From the NCBI GenBank assembly GCA_003577005.1, contig QEUW01000350.1, positions 1-7,883 on the forward strand: a DNA stretch of 7,883 nucleotides. The letters are read 5' to 3'. Positions 1-6,160 of this stretch are shown piece by piece. The DNA comes from Chloroflexota bacterium (GTDB lineage: Bacteria > Chloroflexota > Anaerolineae > Caldilineales > Caldilineaceae). A program made the position numbers and the translations under genes. A model generated the notes under the pieces. It saw nothing but the letters and a program-made list of their open reading frames with translations, was not told the DNA's origin and did no database searches. The first letter of the stretch is position 1. Each line of letters opens with the position of its first letter.

Positions 1-417
1 CCGGTGGCTGCCGGGGATCACCCGCAGCGCGCCGGTTTCACGAGTGAGCGGGTCGAGATAAAAGGCGACCTTGACGGCAAAAAGTTGGCCCCAGTTGCCA
101 TCGGGGTGCCAGCGTGTATCGCCGGTATAATAGTTGCCATCGCCACCACAGTAGTTGAAATCCTCCCCAATGACGCCACCGATCAAGCCCAGGATGGCCG
201 GATGGTCGAGGATGGCGCACATTTCGGGGGTGTGTTCAATCGGGCCGCCAAACATGGTACGTTTGGAACCGTCGTGGGTCTGCCCGCCGCCGCGCTGTTG
301 GATCGACCATTCAAAACCCTCGGTAATCCGGGCAATCTCAACTGGTGTAAAGAGCTGCCGGATAGCAAGATAGCCAAAGGTGTGGAAAAAATTGACCTGT
401 GTTTGCGTGAGTTTCAT
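1..417 (-). CDS. PhyH-family Fe(II)/2-oxoglutarate dioxygenase, second tandem copy (3' part missing)
   Basis: Reading from the ATG at 417 the frame stays open for 139 codons to the window edge, so the C-terminal half lies outside. It resembles phytanoyl-CoA dioxygenase (PhyH) family proteins: cytosolic non-haem iron enzymes that hydroxylate small substrates using O2 and 2-oxoglutarate. Visible are the N-terminal family start (residues about 1-20, KLTQTQVNFFHTFGYLAI), the GDGNYYTGDTRWHPDG block, whose H104 and D106 are the first two iron ligands, and the strand ending in ALRVIPGSH. The distal iron His and the 2-oxoglutarate Arg would lie beyond the edge. Over residues 91-139, 35 of 49 are identical to the neighbouring PhyH gene, so the two are tandem paralogues. 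The start is chosen by alignment with that neighbour; no good ribosome binding site is visible. The gene follows its neighbour after 52 bp and is probably co-transcribed. The substrate is unknown, and many family members do not act on phytanoyl-CoA. Confidence 0.9.
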   Translation of the reverse strand, partial: MKLTQTQVNFFHTFGYLAIRQLFTPVEIARITEGFEWSIQQRGGGQTHDGSKRTMFGGPIEHTPEMCAILDHPAILGLIGGVIGEDFNYCGGDGNYYTGDTRWHPDGNWGQLFAVKVAFYLDPLTRETGALRVIPGSHR

Positions 418-469
418 GCCTGTCTGCCCGACTGGATGAGTGGAGTGAGAAATAGAAAAAGGGTGCCAG

Positions 470-1315
470 TTAGCCGCGCGCCGGTTCGGACATAGTCTCG
501 CGCGCCTTGCGCGACAGCTCCGCCAGGTGCCCATCGTTGGCCATGACCTGTTCGAGATGTTTGATGCGTTCGGGGCCGGCGGTGCGGACCATCTTTTCGC
601 CATAGACGCGGTCGATCCAGAAGCGCGCCGCACCGCCGATATAGTCGCGCAATTCGCCCAGTTTGGCTTCGGGATAGCGCTGGCACAGGTTGATGGTAAA
701 CATACGGCGATGGGTGTTGCCGCCAAAGGCCGCGTGCTTGGTGTTGTGGTTGAAACAGACCAGGTCGCCGGGTTTGGTCTCCAGCGCAATGGCCGGCAGG
801 TCACGCCCCTCGACACCCCACAGTTCGCTGCTCTGGCGGATCTGCGCTTGCAGCGCATCGGCAAAACGGTCGCCGATGCGGTGGCTGCCTGGAATGACCC
901 GCAACGCCCCCGTGGCAGCCGTCAGCGGGTCAAGGTAAAAGGCGAGCTTGATGTGCAGAATCTCTTTGTGCCAGCCGTCGGAGTGCCAACGGGTGTCGCC
1001 GACATAGTAATTGCCGTCACTGCCCATGTAGTTGTAATCAGACCCCAGCAGGCTGGCTGCAATGCCGTGGATGCGCGGGTCGTCGAGCAAGGAGGCGAGC
1101 ACTTCGCTCTGGTCGATAAAGGGCACGATACACGAGCGGGCCGTGCCATCGTGCGCCCTGCCATTGTGACCACCGCCCCGCCCCTGCCAGACCACCTCGA
1201 ATTCACGCTCGATCTCAGCGGCGCGGTCGGCCATCAAGCCGGGGAAGCTGAGAAAGCCAAAGGTGTCGAAGAAAGCGAGTTGCTGTTCGTTGAGCTTGAA
1301 ACCCCCGTCAGCCAT
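470..1315 (-). CDS. PhyH-family Fe(II)/2-oxoglutarate-dependent dioxygenase
   Basis: A complete 281-residue protein of usual length for bacterial PhyH-family dioxygenases, which couple oxidation of a small substrate to decarboxylation of 2-oxoglutarate in the cytosol. The double-stranded beta-helix motifs are intact: H111-x-D113 (TRWHSDG) and H194 (NTKHAAFGG) as the iron triad, then R203/R204 in THRRMFTINL as the likely 2-oxoglutarate carboxylate anchor. FYLDPLTAATGALRVIPGSH (127-145) is a typical family core. The ATG at 1315 is preferred over upstream starts in the same frame (to 1429) because AAGGAGA lies at 1324-1330 with a suitable spacer and the family N-terminus begins there. The start overlaps the end of the GntR gene by 8 bp (ATGGCTGA), which suggests translational coupling. 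A paralogous PhyH gene follows. The substrate is not identifiable; a sugar-acid, osmolyte or natural-product substrate is as likely as an acyl-CoA. Confidence 0.93.
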   Translation of the reverse strand: MADGGFKLNEQQLAFFDTFGFLSFPGLMADRAAEIEREFEVVWQGRGGGHNGRAHDGTARSCIVPFIDQSEVLASLLDDPRIHGIAASLLGSDYNYMGSDGNYYVGDTRWHSDGWHKEILHIKLAFYLDPLTAATGALRVIPGSHRIGDRFADALQAQIRQSSELWGVEGRDLPAIALETKPGDLVCFNHNTKHAAFGGNTHRRMFTINLCQRYPEAKLGELRDYIGGAARFWIDRVYGEKMVRTAGPERIKHLEQVMANDGHLAELSRKARETMSEPARG

Positions 1316-2003
1316 TGTGTCCGTCTCCTTCTGGTAGGTTGCAATAGGTGAGAATTCGTTCTTTGGCGCCCAATACATGCTGCATAAAGGTGCTCTGGGC
1401 CAGGGCGACATCACCCGAATTGAGCACATCGATCAGATCATCGTGACCATGAATGTGCATCTCCAGTTGCGAAGAGGTGAGCGCGCTGTTGGCCTCGTAG
1501 AGAAAACGATTGATACGCGTGCGCAAACTGGAAATGACTTCGAGTAAGAGCGAATGGTCGGCGATCTGCCAGAGCGTTAAGTGATAGCGATAGTCTAGCT
1601 CATAGACCTGTTGTAGATTGCGTTGGCCGGCTGCCCGGCGCATCTCCTCGACGATCTGGCGTAAGGTTCGTTCGTGGTCGGGCGACCACCGTTCGATCAC
1701 CCGTTCGGCGACAAAGCGTTCCAACACCACGCGCAACGAGGAAATCTCTTCGATCTCTTCGCGCGTGGGGATATAGACCACCGCGCCACGGTGGGGCAAT
1801 TTGCGCACCAGCCCCTCTTCGACCAGCCGCTGGATCGCTTCGCGAATAGGGATACGGCTCATGCCCAGCCGCTCGGCCAGGTCCCGTTCGATCAAGCGCG
1901 TGCCCGGCAGCAGCGAACCGTTGCGGATCGCTGCCTTGAGGCGGTCTGCCGCCTCGTCGCTCAATGTGCGTTGCGCTACCGGCTGTAGTTCTGAAAATCC
2001 CAT
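1308..2003 (-). CDS. GntR-family transcriptional regulator, FadR/FCD subfamily
   Basis: A 231-residue DNA-binding regulator. Residues about 12-76 form the GntR winged helix-turn-helix (LSDEAADRLKAAIRNGSLLPG, then ERDLAERLGMSRIPIREAIQRL, then the wing EEGLVRKLPHRGAVV). Residues about 80-220 form the all-helical FCD ligand domain. Its expected metal-site residues are present: D137 and H141 (ELDYRYH), H187 (GHDDLIDVL) and H209 (QHV), so it probably binds a carboxylate, such as a sugar acid or dicarboxylate, through a bound metal. The ATG at 2003 is chosen; a TTG six bases upstream is the only other in-frame choice before a stop (TAG), and neither has a good Shine-Dalgarno. The gene has its own promoter about 150 bp upstream with an operator-like palindrome over the -10, which suggests autorepression. 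Its stop overlaps the start of the PhyH gene, so regulator and dioxygenases form one unit. It may also control the catabolic genes to the right. Confidence 0.95.
   Translation of the reverse strand: MGFSELQPVAQRTLSDEAADRLKAAIRNGSLLPGTRLIERDLAERLGMSRIPIREAIQRLVEEGLVRKLPHRGAVVYIPTREEIEEISSLRVVLERFVAERVIERWSPDHERTLRQIVEEMRRAAGQRNLQQVYELDYRYHLTLWQIADHSLLLEVISSLRTRINRFLYEANSALTSSQLEMHIHGHDDLIDVLNSGDVALAQSTFMQHVLGAKERILTYCNLPEGDGHNG
1324..1330 (-). promoter_or_regulatory. Strong ribosome binding site of the first PhyH gene
   Basis: On the minus strand AAGGAGA stands 8 nt before the ATG at 1315. It lies inside the last codons of the GntR gene and is the feature that decides the start of the dioxygenase against longer in-frame alternatives. 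It is the clearest Shine-Dalgarno in the window; most other genes here have weak ones. Confidence 0.8.
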
Positions 2004-2044
2004 AGGCAAACTCGTCTAGTAGTTGGCTGTAGGCGGCTCACCTT

Positions 2045-2075
2045 GTTGATCACAAAGGAGTTGATCACAAAGGAG
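2045..2075. repeat. Perfect 15-bp tandem repeat in the regulator leader
   Basis: The unit TTGATCACAAAGGAG occurs at 2046-2060 and again, without a mismatch, at 2061-2075; the base before the first copy also fits the period. Read on the transcribed minus strand the units contain CTCCTTT and TGATCA. The first copy also takes part in a short inverted repeat at 2041-2058 (CCTTGT ... ACAAAGG, one bulge) that could form a hairpin about 38 nt before the GntR start codon. It lies downstream of the predicted promoter, so it is probably transcribed. It could be a simple slippage duplication, a double protein-binding site or a leader control element. Confidence 0.85.
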
Positions 2076-2154
2076 ATGGGTAGGGCCAGGATATGCCCAT
2101 AGCGGGCACCAGAAAGGCAACGCCTCTCCGTCCCTGGCCAACGGGAATGGATGC

Positions 2155-2169
2155 GGTATATTGTATACC
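2155..2169. promoter_or_regulatory. Putative GntR/FCD operator over the -10 box
   Basis: GGTATA-TTG-TATACC is a perfect inverted repeat with 6-bp arms and a 3-bp centre. Its right half also reads as TTGTATACCA (2161-2170) around the palindrome GTATAC. FCD-type GntR regulators, including hexuronate regulators of the UxuR/ExuR kind, are known to bind short palindromes of the TGGTATACCA type, so the encoded GntR protein is the obvious candidate. The site covers the -10 of the gene's own promoter, which fits negative autoregulation relieved by a ligand. The assignment to this regulator is inferred from position and motif resemblance. Confidence 0.6.
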
Positions 2170-2188
2170 ATTTGTGAGGGTGTGTCAA
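2160..2188 (-). promoter_or_regulatory. Sigma-70-type promoter of the GntR-PhyH-PhyH unit
   Basis: On the minus strand TTGACA (2188-2183) is a perfect -35 hexamer. After exactly 17 bp comes TACAAT (2165-2160), one mismatch from the TATAAT consensus. The predicted transcript start is near 2153, giving a leader of about 150 nt before the ATG at 2003. It is the best promoter match I found in the window and is correctly oriented for the regulator gene. The -10 hexamer lies inside an inverted repeat (2155-2169), so binding there should block RNA polymerase. Confidence 0.75.
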
Positions 2189-2294
2189 CTTGTAGACGAC
2201 GGCGGACAGGGCTATTTCATGTAGCAGGCGGTTACATCTGTATCAACCGTTCTTGCGCGGGGCGTTGCGCTAAGGCAGCGGGTGGGCTTTCCGG

Positions 2295-3155
2295 TTAGCT
2301 TCTGACAAATTTGGACAGCCGGTAGATCCGTCGGGCGTTTTCGTAGAAGAGCTTCAGTTTGTCGGCCTCGGAAGCAGCGGCAATGGCCCAGTCAAGCGCG
2401 CCCAGCCAGCGCGCATAGCCGCCTGCCAGGTCGCAGACAGGCCAGTCACTGCCGAACAGCACGCGATCCCAGCCAAAACAACCGATCACATGGTCAAGAT
2501 AGGGCCGCAAATCTTCAGGGGTCCAGTGCTGATGGTCGGCCTCGGTCGTCAACCCGGAGAGTTTACAGGCGACGTTGGGCAATGCTGCCAGTTCGGCCAT
2601 CTGGTCGGCCCAAGGCTGGTATAGGCCCTGGCGGATGCCCGGTTTACCCAGGTGGTCGAGGACAAATTGCACCTGCGGGCACGCCCGGACAAGTTGGATG
2701 GTTGCAGCCAGGGTAGGGTGAAACAACACCAGATCGATGACAAGGCCATACTCTCCCACTAGAGTCGCGCCCTGAGCCACCTCTGGTCGCCGAGGGAAAT
2801 CCGGCGCCATAAACTCGAATGAACGCCGTACGCCCACAATGCGGCCTGTGTCCAACGCCATCACCTGGTCGAGATAGGCGCGCAGCTCTGGCTGTTCCAG
2901 CGGCGCCCAAACCACCAGGCCGGCGACCCGATCACGCTGCGCCGTCTGTGCGAGCAGCCATCTGGTTTCCGCTAACCCATCGGCGCCAGCCGAGGCCGCT
3001 TCGACACAAATGGACTGGTGTACGCCATGCGCGGTCGCCACGGCCTCAAAATCGGCCAGGGTGTAAGGGCGGTTGAGCGCGGGCGCCTGATCAAACAGGG
3101 TATAGCGCAGTTGGCTAGTGTCCCACAGGTGGTGGTGTGCGTCTATGATCTTCAT
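2295..3155 (-). CDS. Amidohydrolase-family (COG3618) sugar-lactonase-like hydrolase
   Basis: A 286-residue TIM-barrel hydrolase of the amidohydrolase-2 / COG3618 type, the group that holds L-fuconolactonase, L-rhamnono-lactonase and 2-pyrone-4,6-dicarboxylate lactonase. These cytosolic enzymes open lactone rings to give the free acids. Motifs appear in the expected order: H7-x-H9 in IDAHHHLWD at strand 1, H168 in LDHLGKP, K198 in CKLSGL, D237 in VLFGSDWPVC (catalytic aspartate), and the C-terminal FYENARRIYRL. Length is normal. The ATG at 3155 is 2 bp past the stop of the upstream M81 gene (TAG-CC-ATG), so the two are almost certainly co-translated; the ribosome site is weak (CGAAG). Next to an oxidoreductase and a glycosidase-like protein, hydrolysis of an aldonolactone formed by sugar oxidation is the best guess. 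The exact sugar cannot be read from the sequence, and the enzyme could instead hydrolyse another lactone or an amide. Confidence 0.9.
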   Translation of the reverse strand: MKIIDAHHHLWDTSQLRYTLFDQAPALNRPYTLADFEAVATAHGVHQSICVEAASAGADGLAETRWLLAQTAQRDRVAGLVVWAPLEQPELRAYLDQVMALDTGRIVGVRRSFEFMAPDFPRRPEVAQGATLVGEYGLVIDLVLFHPTLAATIQLVRACPQVQFVLDHLGKPGIRQGLYQPWADQMAELAALPNVACKLSGLTTEADHQHWTPEDLRPYLDHVIGCFGWDRVLFGSDWPVCDLAGGYARWLGALDWAIAAASEADKLKLFYENARRIYRLSKFVRS

Positions 3156-3157
3156 GG

Positions 3158-4672
3158 CTACTTCGAGGTCGAAAGCAGAATATCCGGCTCGGTGAGTTCT
3201 TCGTCGAGTGGAAAAGTGGGACGAACAATGCGGCGGAAAGGCAACTGGCGCATATCGGCCGGTGTGGGACCGGGCAAGTCGAGCACAAAATAGCCTTTCA
3301 TCACGTCACGATAGCCAAAGCGGAAGTTCATCATATTCTTGACACCCACAAACTTCGCCTGTTCGGGCTGGAGACCTGCTGCCCGGTACTGCTCGTCCGC
3401 CCAATCATAGGTGGGGAGTGACATGACCAGAACCTGGATGCTGCCAATTTGCAGGACAACCACTGGCCCCATTGACGACCACGAGCCGCCCAGGATGCCA
3501 CCGGTGTAGCAGAAACGACCATCAAGGCTGCGCAGCACCTTGCCCGTGACACGCAGCGGCTCGCCCCAGTGCGGGTCCAGCTTGTGGCCCAGGTCGAGCG
3601 TCACTTCATTGCCGGCGCCATGCTGGAGGCATAGCTGTACGGCTTCTGGGTCCACCACCATGGCCAGGCAAGGCTCGCTCACACCGGCAGCCAACAACCC
3701 GCTGACCAGGCCGATGCCATCGCCGGATGCGCCTCCTCCGGTCGTGTCGGCGGTGTCTAGCAGCAACACAGGCCCGCCAGAGATTTCCCGTCCTCGCCGT
3801 ACGGCTTCGGCGACGCTAATGACATCAACGATGAACGCGTGGCGTCGATGCCAGAAGTGGTAAGCCAGCCTGCTTGCTGCTTCAGTAGCCTGGTCGCGGT
3901 CGTTATCGGTCACTACCAGGGCGCTGCAACCCATATCCGGCATGTCAATGTATGAACCCACGAAGAAGAGTGAGGTCGAAAGGATGCCGGGCGCCGTCTC
4001 CAACAGCTTGGCGTCGCGCATGAGCAGCGCAAATGGCCCATCGCCCTGCGTCGAACCGTGGAACCCGGTCAAGATCAGCGGCAGCTTGGCGTGGCCGATC
4101 ACGGGTTGGACCTCGCTGCGTACTGCCCGCAACAGCAAGGTGGCGCCGCGCACCCCAGTCGAAAACACATCGTCGTGGGGATAGTGTTCATAGCCCAGAA
4201 TGGCGTTGCAATGTTCCACCATCCGCCGGGTGACGTTGCCGTGTAGGTCAAGGGTCATCACAATGGGCACAAGGGGTCCAACCATCTTGCGCACCGCCTC
4301 GGCTATCGCACCTTCTGGATCGTCTTCGGCTTCGGTTGCCATCGAGCCGTGGTGTGACAGGAATACACCGTCAATTGCGCCGGCTGTGCGCAGCGGCGCT
4401 AACAGTCGTTCCGTCAACTCGGCATAACAGGCTGCGGATAAGGGCTTTGAGGAATTGGCGCGCGCGGCAAGCAACGGCGCGATTTCCACGTCGCTTGCCG
4501 CCGTCAGGGTCTCCAATGCGCCGGCGACTTCGTTGGTTGTGCCGGCCAGTGTGAACACTTCCTCGCCTTCTAGCAGATAGCCGGTGTGGCGGAAGAAGTC
4601 GACTTCACAAAAGCCGGGGACGAAATGGTTTGATTCGGAAGAGATTTGTCCAACAGCGATTCTGAATGGCAT
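3158..4672 (-). CDS. MlrC-type M81-family metalloprotein
   Basis: A 504-residue protein of the M81 / MlrC (COG5476) family, named for a microcystin-degradation enzyme; most members lie in other catabolic clusters and have no known substrate. Visible are the family N-terminus (FRIAVGQISSESNHF), the HHGSM block (H107-M111) followed by DDPEG, D142-x-H144 in TLDLHGN and H166 in YPHDDVF as likely zinc ligands, and the C-terminal domain with LLLDTADTTGGGASGD and VKNMMNFRFGYRDV. Length fits the family. The ATG at 4672 is preferred because the conserved N-terminus starts there; extending the frame to a TTG at 4801 would add 43 residues read through a DNA palindrome. No Shine-Dalgarno is evident. It lies 134 bp after the DRL-type oxidoreductase gene and 2 bp before the lactonase gene. 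In this company the real job is probably hydrolysis of a small amide or ester intermediate, not a peptide; that is inference. Confidence 0.9.
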   Translation of the reverse strand: MPFRIAVGQISSESNHFVPGFCEVDFFRHTGYLLEGEEVFTLAGTTNEVAGALETLTAASDVEIAPLLAARANSSKPLSAACYAELTERLLAPLRTAGAIDGVFLSHHGSMATEAEDDPEGAIAEAVRKMVGPLVPIVMTLDLHGNVTRRMVEHCNAILGYEHYPHDDVFSTGVRGATLLLRAVRSEVQPVIGHAKLPLILTGFHGSTQGDGPFALLMRDAKLLETAPGILSTSLFFVGSYIDMPDMGCSALVVTDNDRDQATEAASRLAYHFWHRRHAFIVDVISVAEAVRRGREISGGPVLLLDTADTTGGGASGDGIGLVSGLLAAGVSEPCLAMVVDPEAVQLCLQHGAGNEVTLDLGHKLDPHWGEPLRVTGKVLRSLDGRFCYTGGILGGSWSSMGPVVVLQIGSIQVLVMSLPTYDWADEQYRAAGLQPEQAKFVGVKNMMNFRFGYRDVMKGYFVLDLPGPTPADMRQLPFRRIVRPTFPLDEELTEPDILLSTSK

Positions 4673-4750
4673 AGCAAAAAGCGACCACGGATCATGCGGG
4701 TTGAACGGGTTCACATTGATAGAAAGTGCGCAGTTGGCTTGGCCCTCCAA

Positions 4751-4783
4751 AGGTGCGACGCACTTTGGAAGTGCGTTGCACCT
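4751..4783. repeat. Nested 33-bp palindrome between two operon genes
   Basis: The two 15-base arms 4751-4765 and 4769-4783 are reverse complements except for one position (4757/4777, a possible G-U pair), with a 3-base loop (TGG). In addition each arm holds its own smaller palindrome: GTGCG-A-CGCAC at 4753-4763 and GTGCG-T-TGCAC at 4771-4781. It begins 24 nt past the oxidoreductase stop on the transcribed strand. No run of T follows the stem in either direction (only TTT on the minus strand), so it is not a typical intrinsic terminator. It resembles REP/MITE-like intergenic palindromes, or an RNA processing or stabilising hairpin inside the operon message. Confidence 0.85.
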
Positions 4784-4806
4784 GAGCAAAAAACTGTGCA
4801 ATCGAT

Positions 4807-6144
4807 TCAGGCTGTGATTGCCTCTTGTTCTCGACGTAGCTGCCAGGCAAACGATTCGGGCAGGCGCACATCGTCGTAGGTAAGCAGGCCGTCTTCGGGA
4901 ATTTCATGCATGACCTCGGCGCCGGCGGTCAGCCCCATAGGCACGAGCTTTTGTGCTCTGGCCGTACTTGCTTTCTCGAGCAGCCCATAGACGGTGTAGC
5001 CGCCTTCGCCATCGAGGATGGTGCCGGGCGCCAGCTTTTTCTTCGCCGCAGCAACCACTTCGGCGGTGTGGCCGATTGGCGCGGCGATGGCGCGACCGGC
5101 CAGCATCATGCGAGCGACGCCGATGGGCATTTCATGGCCGACAAAGTGTTGTGGCCGGTAGATCATGGCCTGCTTGCTATGCTCGCCAAGGATCATCCCC
5201 GTGATCTCGCCGTAGGAGGCCAACGAATCCATGGCATAGTTGTCTGCGGCAGTGAAGACGGCGAAAAGACCGCCGCGCAGATTGCGCTCTACAGGTGTGC
5301 CGTCTGGATAGACGGCGCTGACCGCCTCGACCACGCCCTCTTGTTCCAGAATGCCGCCCTTGCTTTTGAGGGCAAGCGTGTTGGGCATATCGCGCAGATC
5401 AATGGCCTGGAAATGCATCCCCCGCACATCGGGGACCAGACCGGTGGCGTTGGCCAGGGCAGCCATCTCAATGGCGTGCTTGGTGCCATCCAGAAAGGAG
5501 CCAAACATTTGCGCGTTGTACTCTTTACCGCTAAAGCCGTACAGGCGCGGCACATCATCCGGGTTGGCTTTGCGGAAGCTGGGCAGAAAGCGCGTCCCTT
5601 TGCCGGCGGCCACCACCTGAAAACCGAGCGTCTTTGCCCAGTCCCACAATTCATAGGCCAGGGCCGGTTCGTCGCCGTAGGCCAGGCTGTAGATTACCTC
5701 TTGCTCATTGGCCAGTTGTCGCAGACGGTAGCCGGCCAGCACGTCAGCCTCGACTGTGACCATGACCACATGTTTCTGCGCCTGAATGGCCTGATAGCCG
5801 TGCCGGGCCGCCACATTCACATGGCCGGTCGCCTCGATGACCACATCGACGCGGCTGCCGAACAGGGCATCTGCGTTGCGCGATACCGCCGGGCGCCCTT
5901 GATCGATGGCGGCATTGACCGCTTCGGGGCTTTCCGCCTGCACGACCCGATCCGGATCAGCGCCCCCTAGTTTCAGAGCGCCTAGTGCCCGTTTTGCGTT
6001 CAGATCGGCCACCACGGCTACCCTCATTCCCATCATGCGATCCATCTGCGCAATGATCTGGGTGCCAAACGTCCCGGCGCCGATGATGCCGACCTGGATC
6101 GGCGTGTGTGTATGTTCTCGTTCTTGAAGATATTCGTACAGCAT
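4807..6144 (-). CDS. NAD(P)-dependent oxidoreductase with SAF domain (COG4091, homoserine-dehydrogenase-like / DRL family)
   Basis: A 445-residue two-part protein. The N-terminal Rossmann domain has GIIGAGTFG (19-27, glycine-rich NAD(P) loop), an acidic strand end (VVADLNA) and EATGHVNVAARHG. A central catalytic region follows (VVAAGKGTRFLPSFRKANPDD to KHAIEMAALANATG). A C-terminal SAF-type domain covers about residues 350-440 (AAAKKKLAPGTILDGEGGYTVYG). The family is annotated as predicted homoserine dehydrogenase, but its studied members are oxidoreductase-isomerases: Brucella DRL, which makes methylerythritol phosphate, and a D-apionate oxidoisomerase. It is therefore likely to oxidise or rearrange a polyol acid or branched sugar acid in the cytosol. 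The ATG at 6144 follows the stop of the upstream hydrolase gene by 16 bp, with AGAGG overlapping that stop. True homoserine dehydrogenase activity is unlikely, as no amino-acid biosynthesis genes are nearby. Family is sure; reaction is not. Confidence 0.88.
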   Translation of the reverse strand: MLYEYLQEREHTHTPIQVGIIGAGTFGTQIIAQMDRMMGMRVAVVADLNAKRALGALKLGGADPDRVVQAESPEAVNAAIDQGRPAVSRNADALFGSRVDVVIEATGHVNVAARHGYQAIQAQKHVVMVTVEADVLAGYRLRQLANEQEVIYSLAYGDEPALAYELWDWAKTLGFQVVAAGKGTRFLPSFRKANPDDVPRLYGFSGKEYNAQMFGSFLDGTKHAIEMAALANATGLVPDVRGMHFQAIDLRDMPNTLALKSKGGILEQEGVVEAVSAVYPDGTPVERNLRGGLFAVFTAADNYAMDSLASYGEITGMILGEHSKQAMIYRPQHFVGHEMPIGVARMMLAGRAIAAPIGHTAEVVAAAKKKLAPGTILDGEGGYTVYGLLEKASTARAQKLVPMGLTAGAEVMHEIPEDGLLTYDDVRLPESFAWQLRREQEAITA

Positions 6145-6160
6145 CAGGGCTGAAGTCCTC

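Larger units (their letters stand above)
2004..2294. other. 291-bp intergenic region with promoter, operator and leader
   Basis: No gene is supported here on either strand. The region separates the end of the amidohydrolase gene from the GntR gene. It contains a minus-strand sigma-70-type promoter, a GntR-like inverted repeat over the -10, and a predicted leader of about 150 nt with a 15-bp tandem repeat. No convincing intrinsic terminator follows the amidohydrolase stop at 2295, so read-through from the right-hand operon into the GntR unit is possible. Confidence 0.75.

Noticed and set aside
527..1351. Plus-strand open frame of 274 codons
   Set aside because: It lies opposite the well-supported PhyH gene and its protein resembles no family; it is a shadow of GC-rich codon use.
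2076..2102. Plus-strand AAAGGAG followed directly by ATG in the tandem repeat
   Set aside because: There is no spacer between the Shine-Dalgarno-like bases and the ATG, and the frame ends after eight codons.
1976..2188. Small minus-strand open frame of 70 codons across the promoter and leader
   Set aside because: Its start codon (TTG) falls inside the -35 box, it contains the tandem repeat, and it overlaps the GntR gene in another frame.
2229..2249. Inverted repeat CGGTT ... AACCG upstream of the GntR promoter
   Set aside because: Arms of only 5 bp with an 11-bp centre are expected by chance; kept only as a possible second operator.
2254..2271. GC-rich TTGCGC direct repeat and weak GCGC stem after the amidohydrolase gene
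   Set aside because: The stem is about 4 bp and no T-tract follows on the minus strand, so it cannot be called a terminator.
4751..4783. Reading the nested palindrome as a rho-independent terminator
   Set aside because: The stem is followed by only three T on the minus strand and by none on the plus strand, and downstream genes continue in the same direction.
4673..4801. Longer N-terminus for the M81 protein, starting at a TTG
   Set aside because: The extra 43 residues are read through the intergenic palindrome, match nothing in the family, and the TTG lacks a ribosome binding site.
4906..5970. Plus-strand open frame of 354 codons
   Set aside because: It is fully antisense to the oxidoreductase gene, which has intact family motifs; the antisense protein has none.
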